Shown piece by piece: positions 53,145 to 61,282 of a stretch of 64,000 bases of DNA. The DNA comes from Arcobacteraceae bacterium (GTDB taxonomy: Bacteria > Campylobacterota > Campylobacteria > Campylobacterales > Arcobacteraceae), in contig JAGLOP010000010.1 of the NCBI GenBank assembly GCA_023138835.1, positions 1-64,000 of the forward strand, in the 5' to 3' direction. Made by a program: the position numbers and the translations under genes. Below the pieces are notes generated by a model. That model made no database searches. It saw nothing but the letters and a program-made list of their open reading frames with translations, and was not told the origin of the DNA. Within the stretch, counting starts at the first letter, position 1; every line of letters begins with the position of its first letter.

Positions 53145-53980
53145 AATGAGAATGATACCGTACTATCAGGAGTATTTGCACTTGTACCCATCTTTGAATT
53201 AAATGTAAAAGCATTTTTTTCATTAAGATTATATGTCACACCAAATCCTATACTTGATAATATAGTACTATCATTTACAGTTGCACCATCCTCTTCCATC
53301 TTTGTTTGATATGTTTCTTCAAAGCCAAAATTTAAAGATACTTTAGGATTTAAAATTAAGGATAAGTCCAATCCTAAAGTATAACTATCTGGTAGTTTTA
53401 TATTTTTGGTATCTATTGTTCTTTTAAGATTTTGAGTAGTTGAGATAAATATAGTAGATACTAAAGGGTCACTATAATTTTTAAGTGCATATTTTAAATT
53501 ATAACTTTTTAAACTATGTCGTTCTTTTTTAGTTTGGTATGTGGTACTTTGTCCCAATGATGTTTGAAATGTAATATTTGGTTTAAACTCTCCGCCAATA
53601 GTATCTAAGTCATATTTGAACCCTACCCATAAACTATCAAATGAATTACTAGTTTGACTATAGTTACTAGATTGCCCTGCATAAGTTATTCTATCATTTA
53701 TATAGCTACCGCTAAATAATAAATCTATTTTAGAATTATATCCATAAAGTATAGTTTGATTTAATACAGTTTTTCTAGTTTCAGTTACATTTGACCCATC
53801 ATCAAAACTTGACATAGTTGGATATGTATCAAAACTACGAGTATTGTTTGATGTTAAAATATCTAAACTTGTAATAGACCTAATTCCATTATTCTTTTTA
53901 AAGATACTATCTATTGTGATTGCATCTGAAGCATATACTGAATATGCACCTAAAAGTGTTGTTAATATTATTTTTTTCAA
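53129..53980 (-). CDS. Outer-membrane beta-barrel protein
   Basis: A 283-residue protein with signal peptide (MKKIILTTLLGAYSVYA) and a series of alternating beta strands ending SVSFSLWHKF; a C-terminal Phe is the outer-membrane insertion signal. It contains no plug domain or TonB box. The start is TTG 53980, with AAAGG seven bases upstream. It lies between an EF-hand gene and a FapD-type peptidase; FapF, the barrel of the Pseudomonas functional amyloid system, has the same relation to FapD, though it is longer. It may export the peptide. Confidence 0.8.
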   Translation of the reverse strand: MKKIILTTLLGAYSVYASDAITIDSIFKKNNGIRSITSLDILTSNNTRSFDTYPTMSSFDDGSNVTETRKTVLNQTILYGYNSKIDLLFSGSYINDRITYAGQSSNYSQTSNSFDSLWVGFKYDLDTIGGEFKPNITFQTSLGQSTTYQTKKERHSLKSYNLKYALKNYSDPLVSTIFISTTQNLKRTIDTKNIKLPDSYTLGLDLSLILNPKVSLNFGFEETYQTKMEEDGATVNDSTILSSIGFGVTYNLNEKNAFTFNSKMGTSANTPDSTVSFSLWHKF

Positions 53981-54000
53981 TTATTTACCTTTTTTTGATT

Positions 54001-54987
54001 TTAAATATGTATGTTTACAGTAGTTTGTTTTTTATTATATTCTTTTAAATCTACAATATGTTCAAGATTTTCATGTGTATATATTTGTTCTAATTCTTTA
54101 GCATCAAAATCAGGATTTATATCAAGTTTGTTCATTAAATTTAACATTATTTTATCTTGTTCAGCTTTATCTTTTTGCATAAATATATCTAATATAAATC
54201 TAAGTACATGATCAAAACTGCTAGTATCTAGTTCAGATGGTATAGTAGTAATTCCAAATTCTTCTAAATGTCTTAAAACTACATTTTTATAATTTTTATC
54301 TGCTTTTGTACTATAAGCTTCTTCCAAAGTCATCTGCCCATCAAAGTTTTTATCTACTTGTAATGTGGTATTTAATTCATCATCTAATGATGTTGCTATG
54401 TCAAATTCTCGATAATTTCTATAATAACCTATTTCTTTTAAATATGCTTTCTCAGATAATGCATAGGTATTGTTTTCTATAATTTTTTCACCAGCAATTA
54501 ATAATTTTTCTTTACCTGTTGTATTTTCTGTTAATGCCATACCTTCTATACCAAAGTCATTATATGTTTTATCATATTCCTCTTCTGTTAAAATACCATC
54601 ACTATTTTTATCTGCATACAAAAAATCTCTTTTATATGCAATATCAGCAAACCAGCCAGATACAAAAGCTTCTGCTTTATTTGTTAATCTTAAAGTGCTA
54701 TCATTATTTTTGATAATATTATCTTCTCCAAATTGAGATTTTAATTTATCCAAAGTCTCTTTTTCCAAAGATACTATAGCAAACTTCTTAGTTACCGGGT
54801 CTGTAAATATTGTAGGTGTTGAATTTTCTGACTTCGTTGTAGTATGATAGACTATATTTTCTACTGTATTAGTTTCTTTTACAGTATCATCAAATGATAC
54901 TTTTTTATCACTTATCTCTTGCGTGGTTTTATTTGTAGCCTTCACATCATAAGATGCAAAGGCTACTCCATGTGTTGATATATACAT
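54001..54987 (-). CDS. EF-hand protein of unknown function
   Basis: A 328-residue protein with two clear EF-hand loops: DKNSDGILTEEE (about 125-136) and DKNFDGQMTLEE (about 212-223); a third, weaker acidic loop may follow at LDINPDFDAKEL. No signal peptide is visible in the N terminus (MYISTHGVAFASYDVKATNK), so it is cytoplasmic or exported in another way. It starts two bases after the peptide gene and precedes the barrel gene by 20 bases, placing it in the same transcript. Calcium may control the system. Confidence 0.75.
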   Translation of the reverse strand: MYISTHGVAFASYDVKATNKTTQEISDKKVSFDDTVKETNTVENIVYHTTTKSENSTPTIFTDPVTKKFAIVSLEKETLDKLKSQFGEDNIIKNNDSTLRLTNKAEAFVSGWFADIAYKRDFLYADKNSDGILTEEEYDKTYNDFGIEGMALTENTTGKEKLLIAGEKIIENNTYALSEKAYLKEIGYYRNYREFDIATSLDDELNTTLQVDKNFDGQMTLEEAYSTKADKNYKNVVLRHLEEFGITTIPSELDTSSFDHVLRFILDIFMQKDKAEQDKIMLNLMNKLDINPDFDAKELEQIYTHENLEHIVDLKEYNKKQTTVNIHI

Positions 54988-54989
54988 TT

Positions 54990-55319
54990 TTATCTATAAT
55001 AGAATCTACTAGTAGATCTATTATATCTCAGCCCTCTTTTATTTGCAGAGCTAAATATTTTATCTGCAAAACTCATTTTTGATTTATATTTTGGTTTTGG
55101 TGTTGGATATAAATATCTTCGAATTTTATTAATACGAGATGCCCAATATCCACGAATATACCATCCTCCATCAGCCTTAACCATATCATCTTTATTCATC
55201 TCTAAACTAGTCCCGACAGATTTACCTGCTGTAGCTAAATTTAGTAAATCATCTTTAGCAACTGTATTTGCCATAATTATACCACTACTTAACAGTAGTC
55301 CTAAAAGTAATTTTCTCAT
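54990..55319 (-). CDS. Sec-exported cationic peptide precursor with double-glycine-like leader
   Basis: A 109-residue precursor; ATG 55319 with AAGGA eight bases upstream (the track GTG at 55322 is rejected). A signal peptide (RKLLLGLLLSSGIIMA) is followed by a segment ending SLEMNKDDMVKADGG (Gly51-Gly52). Counting back from the GG, position -12 is Met, -8 Asp, -7 Met and -4 Ala, close to the double-glycine leader rule. The last 57 residues (WYIRGYWASRINKIRRYLYP...) have nine Arg, seven Lys, one Asp and eight Tyr, a net charge near +15. It is first in an operon with a C39 peptidase and a barrel. Confidence 0.72.
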   Translation of the reverse strand: MRKLLLGLLLSSGIIMANTVAKDDLLNLATAGKSVGTSLEMNKDDMVKADGGWYIRGYWASRINKIRRYLYPTPKPKYKSKMSFADKIFSSANKRGLRYNRSTSRFYYR

Positions 55320-55347
55320 CACTTCAATCCTTTTTTTTAATTAGAAT

Positions 55348-55414
55348 TACAAAAGTTTTGTCGACATCATTTTTATAAAACAAAAAAACTATATCATAAA
55401 AAAAAACTTTTGTA
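55348..55414. promoter_or_regulatory. 12-bp inverted repeat upstream of the peptide operon
   Basis: TACAAAAGTTTT at 55348-55359 has a perfect inverted copy AAAACTTTTGTA at 55403-55414. Centres are 55 bases apart, about five helical turns. The pair fills the gap between the AraC-type gene and the operon, so it is a candidate operator for that regulator. A nine-base A-run lies next to the second copy. Confidence 0.5.
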
Positions 55415-55434
55415 TTGTAAAAAAATGACTTTTC

Positions 55435-56196
55435 TTAAATTCTATATATACTTGGATTTACTGCAAATATTTTTTTAAATGTTTTAGAAAAATGACTTTG
55501 TTCATAAAATCCAACCTCATTTGCTATATCTGATAAATCTAAATCTTTATTCTCAATTAACATCTTTTTTGCTTTATTTATTTTTTGATTGATTATAAAT
55601 GCATGTATAGTAAGTCCAAATATATTTTTAAATACTCTGTTGATATAAGCACTATTGTAACCTGTATAAGTTGATACATCATTTATTGATAGATTTTTAT
55701 CAAGATTATCAGTGATATATATTTTTATTATATTTGCAAGTTTATTGTGTTGTTCATTATTTTTATCTCGATAGTTTATATTACAGTATTTTATAAATAT
55801 ATTGGTAATAAATTCAGCTAAATGTTTTTCATAACTTTTTACTTTTGTTTCATTTATTATTTGTTTAAAAAGTGATCTAAAATTGTTATATATTTTTTGT
55901 TCCTTGAGAATATTTATATTTACAGGGATAAAGTCAGTATCATTTCCAAATATTTTATTTTGTATAGATTTACACCAATCAATGTTAAGGTAAATTACAT
56001 AATAGTTTGAAGCTTCTCCATCACCAGTATTTTTAGAACAATGTACCGTATCAGGATTAAATATAGCAAGTTGATTTTGTGAAAGTATTTCTGACGGACA
56101 TGAATTAAAATCTATATTTATTGTACCAGACTCAATAATAGCAATACCTAACATACAATGAGAGTGTTTTGAATAATTTGGGAATAACTTTTTCAT
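55435..56196 (-). CDS. AraC/XylS-family transcriptional regulator
   Basis: A 253-residue activator. The N-terminal 130 residues form a cupin-like sensor; the C-terminal 100 contain both helix-turn-helix motifs (LSINDVSTYTGYNSAYINRVFKNIFG and LSDIANEVGFYEQSHFSKTFKKIF). The domain seems to begin before the annotated ATG: the frame stays open upstream for 17 codons to an ATA that follows AAGGA by six bases, so a non-ATG start is possible. It lies 116 bases upstream of the peptide gene, same strand, and probably controls that operon. Confidence 0.88.
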   Translation of the reverse strand: MKKLFPNYSKHSHCMLGIAIIESGTINIDFNSCPSEILSQNQLAIFNPDTVHCSKNTGDGEASNYYVIYLNIDWCKSIQNKIFGNDTDFIPVNINILKEQKIYNNFRSLFKQIINETKVKSYEKHLAEFITNIFIKYCNINYRDKNNEQHNKLANIIKIYITDNLDKNLSINDVSTYTGYNSAYINRVFKNIFGLTIHAFIINQKINKAKKMLIENKDLDLSDIANEVGFYEQSHFSKTFKKIFAVNPSIYRI

Positions 56197-56290
56197 ATAT
56201 TTTAATTCTGCAAATAGTTTGTTTTCATTAGTATATAAATGTTTTATTTTGAATCCTTAATTATTTCAACTATCATATTTTATTCAATTT

Positions 56291-56313
56291 GCGTCACAGT
56301 TAGCGTCACAGTT
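56291..56313. repeat. Tandem direct repeat GCGTCACAGTT
   Basis: Two copies of GCGTCACAGTT with a period of 12 bases, in the gap between the divergent AraC and thiL genes. It is richer in G+C than its surroundings. It could be a regulator site, or a remnant of a small duplicated sequence. Confidence 0.5.
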
Positions 56314-56348
56314 TTTATAAAAGATTAAAAATTAATAAAAAGTTTAGA

Positions 56349-56354
56349 TATAAT
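56349..56354 (+). promoter_or_regulatory. -10 box of a leaderless thiL mRNA
   Basis: TATAAT, five bases, then ATG 56360 of thiL. No Shine-Dalgarno. Confidence 0.55.
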
Positions 56355-56359
56355 GTCGC

Positions 56360-57184
56360 ATGAATAAAGAAGATTATTTTATAAAACAATTCAAGAATAG
56401 TAAATTTATCGGTGATGATGGGGCAGTGATAGGCAGATGGGTTTATAGTGCTGATGCTTTTTTTGAAAATGTTCATTTTAAAGTTAAGTGGATGAGTCTG
56501 AAGCAAATTGGTATGAAAGCTATGCTTGTCAATATCAGTGATGCAATTGTTATGAATGCTGTTCCTAAATATGCTTTATTAACTGTTGCAATTCCAAGTA
56601 ATTTTAGTAAAAAAGATTTGAAAGAATTAGCATCTGGATTTAAAAAAGTTGCAAAACAATATAATATTAAGATAATTGGCGGAGATACTATAAGTAATAT
56701 AAAACTTGATATCTCTGTTACAATTATCAGTGTTACTAAAAATCCAACATTACGAACTGGAACCAAAAAAGGTGATTTGGTTTGTTTTACCGGAAGTTTG
56801 GGAAAATCAAAAAAAGATTTAGAAAAACTTCTTTTAGGAAAAAAAGTAAAGAAAAATTCTAAGTTTATAAAACCACAATTAAATGCAGAATTTTTTTATG
56901 AAATAGCACCATATATAAATAGTGCATTGGATATTTCAGATGGATTGTTCTTCGAACTTGAAAGGTTAAGTAAAGCTAATAAAATAGGCTTTAAATTTTT
57001 TCAAGATATTCAAAGTGAAGTAGGGTGCAGCGGTGAAGAGTATGAGATACTTTTTACTTTTAAAAAGAGTGCTAAAAAAGATATTAAAAGAATAGCAAAA
57101 AAATATAAAATAAAATTAAATATATTTGCCAAAGCAATAAAAGGCAAATATAAGTGTAAATGTAAAGGACACCATTTTGAATAA
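56360..57184 (+). CDS. thiL: Thiamine-monophosphate kinase
   Basis: A 274-residue AIR-synthase-fold kinase that phosphorylates thiamine monophosphate to the active pyrophosphate. The metal-binding motifs are present: FIGDDGAVI, LVNISDAIVMNAVPKYAL, IIGGDTIS and ALDISDGLF, and CSGEEYEIL near the end. It is shorter than the enterobacterial form (about 325), as is usual in this phylum. The 3' end overlaps truD by eight bases. Confidence 0.9.
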   Translation: MNKEDYFIKQFKNSKFIGDDGAVIGRWVYSADAFFENVHFKVKWMSLKQIGMKAMLVNISDAIVMNAVPKYALLTVAIPSNFSKKDLKELASGFKKVAKQYNIKIIGGDTISNIKLDISVTIISVTKNPTLRTGTKKGDLVCFTGSLGKSKKDLEKLLLGKKVKKNSKFIKPQLNAEFFYEIAPYINSALDISDGLFFELERLSKANKIGFKFFQDIQSEVGCSGEEYEILFTFKKSAKKDIKRIAKKYKIKLNIFAKAIKGKYKCKCKGHHFE

Positions 57185-58241
57185 TAAACAGTACTTTTTT
57201 AATCATAGTAAAATAGATATATATTTTAAACAATCAAAAGATGATTTTGTAGTAACGGAGATACCTCTTTATGAATTTAGCGGAGAGGGTGAACATTTAG
57301 TATTGACTGTTCGTAAGAAGGATTTATCTACTTGGGATATGGTTGGTATTTTAAGCGATTATATTGGTTGTAAAAGTAGAGATATTGGGTATGCAGGACT
57401 TAAAGATAAAAATGCAATGACTGTACAAAATATTTCAGTACCTAAACAATATGAAGAAAAGGTTGATGCCTTTGAACACAAAAATATTAAGATTTTAAAT
57501 AAGACTTATCATAATAATAAGATTAGAGTAGGGCATTTAAAAGGTAATAAATTTTTTATCAGATTAAAAAGAGTATTTCCCAGTGATGCTAAAATCTTAG
57601 AATCAGTTTTAGGACAAATTGCAACTTTTGGTATGCCTAATTATTTTGGATTTCAACGATTTGGAATAAATGGTGATAACTATTTAAAAGGTAAAGATAT
57701 CATTGACGGTAAGCTCAAAGAGAGAAATAGAAAATTAAAGCAGATGTATCTTAACTCTTACCAAAGTTTTCTTTTTAATAATTGGTTAAGTAAAAGAATT
57801 GAGATTAGTAAGTTGGCTGTCGCTTTTGAACCAAAAGAAATTTGTGAAAAACTAGGTATGACAATTGATGAAGTTAAAGCATTAAAAAGCCAAGAACATC
57901 CATTTAAAATATTAATGGGAGATGTTATGAGTCATTATCCTTTTGGAAGAATCTTTCATGTTGAAGACTTGCCGGTGGAAGCTGAAAAATTTAATGCTCG
58001 TGATAGAGTGGCTACGGGGTTGCTTTGTGGTAAAAAGACAAAATTAGCTCAAGTTAAAGCTCGAGAAATTGAAGAACTTTTTGATGAAAAAACCTCTTTA
58101 GACGGTAGTAGAAGATTTGCTTGGATTTTCCCAAGCGATATTCAAAGTGAATATAAAGAGGATAATAATCATTTTGAATTAAGTTTCACACTTCCAAAGG
58201 GAAGTTATGCGACAGAACTAATTAGCGAACTAACTCACTAA
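57177..58241 (+). CDS. truD: tRNA pseudouridine(13) synthase
   Basis: A 354-residue TruD enzyme. The catalytic aspartate lies in RDIGYAGLKDKNAMTVQNISV, with NYFGFQRFGINGDNY and the C-terminal LPKGSYATELISEL also typical. Start codon TTG with AAAGGA eight bases upstream, overlapping thiL. Its stop overlaps that of the convergent CheZ-like gene by four bases (CTAA). Confidence 0.93.
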   Translation: MNNKQYFFNHSKIDIYFKQSKDDFVVTEIPLYEFSGEGEHLVLTVRKKDLSTWDMVGILSDYIGCKSRDIGYAGLKDKNAMTVQNISVPKQYEEKVDAFEHKNIKILNKTYHNNKIRVGHLKGNKFFIRLKRVFPSDAKILESVLGQIATFGMPNYFGFQRFGINGDNYLKGKDIIDGKLKERNRKLKQMYLNSYQSFLFNNWLSKRIEISKLAVAFEPKEICEKLGMTIDEVKALKSQEHPFKILMGDVMSHYPFGRIFHVEDLPVEAEKFNARDRVATGLLCGKKTKLAQVKAREIEELFDEKTSLDGSRRFAWIFPSDIQSEYKEDNNHFELSFTLPKGSYATELISELTH

Positions 58242-58615
58242 GCACCGTGGGCAGCTATAAGGGCTGCCAAATTATCTTCATCTACTAAATCAATACATTC
58301 ATCATTTGTAATATGTTTGGCTTTTGCAAATTTAGTGTTTGTCGGGTTAATTAAGTTTGCAACTCTTTCAATTTTTTGTCTATGAGAATCTTGTGTTTGC
58401 ATTGAAGACATTATTATCATAATACTATTAATAATACCATTAATATCATTTTCTAAATTTTTACTATGTTGCCCGCTTCCTCGCGAAGTTTCACCCAAAC
58501 TATCTAGTTTTTCTAAAACTACATCTAAGTGATTCATTACATCTAATGATATTTGTTCTGACTCTTCTATTATATTACATAGCTGTGAAAATATTTCTAT
58601 CTCTTCTTCTTTCAC
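58238..58615 (-). CDS. CheZ-like phosphatase
   Basis: A 125-residue, mainly helical protein. The segment MQTQDSHRQKIERV aligns with the CheZ active site QDLTGQVIKRV: both the Asp and the Gln that direct water to CheY-phosphate are kept. The C-terminal part, an acidic linker plus LAALIAAHGA, resembles the CheY-binding tail of CheZ. It is shorter than enterobacterial CheZ (about 214), which fits the remote CheZ forms of Campylobacterota. It overlaps the MCP gene by one base. Confidence 0.68.
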   Translation of the reverse strand: MKEEEIEIFSQLCNIIEESEQISLDVMNHLDVVLEKLDSLGETSRGSGQHSKNLENDINGIINSIMIIMSSMQTQDSHRQKIERVANLINPTNTKFAKAKHITNDECIDLVDEDNLAALIAAHGA

Positions 58616-60819
58616 TAGATTATCTCTTGTGATCTTGCACAGTTATCTTTTTTAATTTGATTCAAATTACCAAAAACTCTCATTATTTCTATCTCAATTT
58701 TTTTAGCAATATCATTTAAAATATCATTTGGTTTATTATCCGTATTTGCATCCATTAATTCTTGAGCAAATGTATGTACATTTATCCCCATTTTTCTTAT
58801 ATTCTCAATAATATTCATATCTGCACTCGGATTAGAAGATATATAATTATTAAGCCATATATCTAATTCATTAAATTCTTTTACTTCATTATCAGTATGA
58901 TCTGCTAATCTTGAATATACATCATCTTTCCATGTAAATAGTTTAACTTTTAAATCTGCTGTATCATATATTAAATCTATATCACATACTTGTTCTTTCG
59001 TATCTTCTAAGAAGCTGGCTTTTGAAGCGGCATCTACTAAAGATTTAGACATCTTAGCAATGTTAGATGACATATCAGCAATTTCATCTGCAATGTGTGC
59101 ATTTTGTTGAGTTGCTTTATCAAGTGTGTTAACCGCATCATTAATTTGTACTATACCTCTTTCTTGCTCTTTTGTAGAAGCTGCAACATCATCAATCATA
59201 TCTATTGTTGTTTGAATATTAGAGTTTAATTTATCATAACCTTTTATCATATTGGCAGATATATTTTTACCCTCATCTGCTTTGGAAGTAGCATTTTCTA
59301 CCAAAGCTTTAATTTCATTTGCTGCTTCAGCACTTCTTGAAGCCAGATTTCGAACCTCTTGAGCAACTACCGCAAAACCTTTTCCCGCTTCTCCAGCTGT
59401 TGCCGCTTCAACTGCTGCATTTAGAGATAAGATATTTGTTTGGAAAGCAATTTGATCAATCACTTCAATAGATTCATTAATTGCTCTTACCTGACTATCA
59501 ATCTCATCCATTGCTGATGCTGTATCATTCGCTAATTTAAGACCGTCGTTAGCTGAAGATGTTACATCATTTGCCAATGTTGACATTTTTGCCGTAGCTT
59601 CACTATTACCTTTGATATTTGATGTGATCTCTTCAAGTGCAGCAGCTGTTTCTTCTAAAGATGCAGCTTGCTGGTTGGATGCAGTTGACAAAGATTGTGA
59701 TGCGTCTGACAAGGCATGAGTGTTATTATTTAAATTATCACCCGTATTCATAATCATAGCTAAAATTTCTGAAGTGTTATTTCCAACCAGTTTTATACCT
59801 GCCGTAACTGAACCTAAGTCACCGTAAATACCTTTATCATCAATTTGAAAATCATATTTAGATTGACTGTAATTTCTTAAAGTGTTATTGATTTTATCAA
59901 GTGTACTTTTAACATGTTTAATCATAAAGTTAAGATTATTTTTCATAGCTTCAACATGTGGATTTGACGCAGTTGATGAAACATTATATACAAAGAAACC
60001 ATTTGCCGTTTTTTGTAAAATATCATTTGTTTCATTAATCACTTGCTCATCTTGCTTAAGTCCGGCATTGACTTTATTCATATATGTATTAAACAGTTGA
60101 GCAACCTCTCCAATTTCATCACTTGATTGAGCTTCCAATTTTATATTTGTATCGTTTGATTCAATTAAATTTTCAAAACCGTCTTTTAATCCATCAATTG
60201 GTTTAATGATTTTTCTAACAACCACAAACACAATAGCAATTGTCAACCACCCAAAAAATGTTGATGCTAATAAAACATTTAAAATTGTACTTTCCAATTG
60301 CTTATCTGATGCTTCAAGTGAAAATGTAAGATCCATAATACCTATAACATCACCTTCGCTTTGATTGGCATGACACATTAAACAGTCTTTTGTAGCAATC
60401 ATAGGTTTAATCATTCTTAAACTGTGACCTTTATTATCATCCATTTCCAGAACTTGATCTTTTTTTGTTTTAAAAGATTTCAATATATTTGAATCAGTTG
60501 TAAATTTAGACCCTGGAGAATACATCTCAATCAATGGTTTACTTTTTGCTACAATTAAATTTTTAACACCTTTAATATGTCTAGCTTCCTCTCCAGCCTT
60601 TTCAATTTGTACAGGGTCACCTGTATTCATTGCATTTCTTAAACTTTGAAATATTGCTGTGTTTAACATCTCAAGGTTTTTTTGAGTAGTTTCGATATTG
60701 TCATTGTTGATTTTTATTACAGTTGTAGTTAAAACTGCAAAACTGCTTATAGTCATTAATATGAATAAAGCAAATAAAATTTTATTTCCAACTTTTTTTG
60801 TTATAAATTTTGGTAACAT
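58615..60819 (-). CDS. Methyl-accepting chemotaxis protein with periplasmic heme-c motif
   Basis: A 734-residue MCP. Helix at about 13-33; a periplasmic domain of DUF3365/Tll0287 type containing one CxxCH heme motif ([13 protein letters not shown]); second helix ([19 protein letters not shown]); HAMP; a second HAMP-like stretch; and the signalling hairpin ([32 protein letters not shown]). The C-terminal 95 residues resemble a CZB zinc domain, but the cysteine is Leu (ELDIWL) and only one conserved His remains, so it probably lacks zinc. AGAGGA precedes the ATG. It lies between a CheY-like and a CheZ-like gene. Redox or gas sensing is inferred. Confidence 0.92.
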   Translation of the reverse strand: MLPKFITKKVGNKILFALFILMTISSFAVLTTTVIKINNDNIETTQKNLEMLNTAIFQSLRNAMNTGDPVQIEKAGEEARHIKGVKNLIVAKSKPLIEMYSPGSKFTTDSNILKSFKTKKDQVLEMDDNKGHSLRMIKPMIATKDCLMCHANQSEGDVIGIMDLTFSLEASDKQLESTILNVLLASTFFGWLTIAIVFVVVRKIIKPIDGLKDGFENLIESNDTNIKLEAQSSDEIGEVAQLFNTYMNKVNAGLKQDEQVINETNDILQKTANGFFVYNVSSTASNPHVEAMKNNLNFMIKHVKSTLDKINNTLRNYSQSKYDFQIDDKGIYGDLGSVTAGIKLVGNNTSEILAMIMNTGDNLNNNTHALSDASQSLSTASNQQAASLEETAAALEEITSNIKGNSEATAKMSTLANDVTSSANDGLKLANDTASAMDEIDSQVRAINESIEVIDQIAFQTNILSLNAAVEAATAGEAGKGFAVVAQEVRNLASRSAEAANEIKALVENATSKADEGKNISANMIKGYDKLNSNIQTTIDMIDDVAASTKEQERGIVQINDAVNTLDKATQQNAHIADEIADMSSNIAKMSKSLVDAASKASFLEDTKEQVCDIDLIYDTADLKVKLFTWKDDVYSRLADHTDNEVKEFNELDIWLNNYISSNPSADMNIIENIRKMGINVHTFAQELMDANTDNKPNDILNDIAKKIEIEIMRVFGNLNQIKKDNCARSQEII

Positions 60820-60824
60820 TTAAA

Positions 60825-61190
60825 TTATCCTCTCAAAATTGTTAAGATGGTATTCTCTACATCTTTTAAACTGTTAAAAGGCTTTTGTATAAAAGCATCA
60901 ACACCTTCTTTCTTACTCTCTTCAACTTTAGCTTCTGTGCTGTAAGCTGTCATCAAAATAATTTTTATAGTTGGATTTGTTTTTTTTATCTCTTTTAAAA
61001 TATCCATTCCATTGGTTGAAGGCATCATAATATCAGAAAGTATCAGGTCATACCCACCATTTTTAGCCATTTGGAGTGCCATATCCGGATTTGAATGAGT
61101 TTCTATTTCAAGTTTACCAGACCTCGATAAGAATTGTTTTAGAATGTCCAGTATATCAAGTTCGTCGTCAATAATCATAATCTTTTTCAT
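60825..61190 (-). CDS. CheY-like response regulator
   Basis: A 121-residue receiver: MIIDDELD, phosphorylated aspartate in LILSDIMMPS, switch threonine in ILMTAYS, lysine in FIQKPF. It has no output domain. GGAGA precedes the ATG. It starts a three-gene unit with the heme MCP (five bases downstream) and the CheZ-like gene, so it may carry that receptor's signal. Confidence 0.9.
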   Translation of the reverse strand: MKKIMIIDDELDILDILKQFLSRSGKLEIETHSNPDMALQMAKNGGYDLILSDIMMPSTNGMDILKEIKKTNPTIKIILMTAYSTEAKVEESKKEGVDAFIQKPFNSLKDVENTILTILRG

Positions 61191-61214
61191 GTTAATCTCC
61201 GTTATTATTCATAT

Positions 61215-61220
61215 AGTATA
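61215..61220 (-). promoter_or_regulatory. -10 box of the CheY-MCP-CheZ operon
   Basis: TATACT on the minus strand, predicting a leader of about 17 bases carrying GGAGA. Confidence 0.4.
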
Positions 61221-61229
61221 AAGCTAATG

Positions 61230-61235
61230 TATAAT
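61230..61235 (+). promoter_or_regulatory. -10 box of the ruvA operon
   Basis: TATAAT with a predicted leader of about 40 bases; AGGAAA lies before ATG 61283. It is divergent from the CheY-like promoter, about ten bases away. Confidence 0.45.
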
Positions 61236-61282
61236 ACAATAAAAAATATAAACAAATTATTAAATAGTAGGAAAATAATTAT

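Noticed and set aside
54011-54736. Plus-strand ORFs opposite the EF-hand gene (54011, 54470, 54519)
   Set aside because: Hydrophobic or Tyr-rich low-complexity translations without ribosome sites, opposite a gene with clear EF-hand loops.
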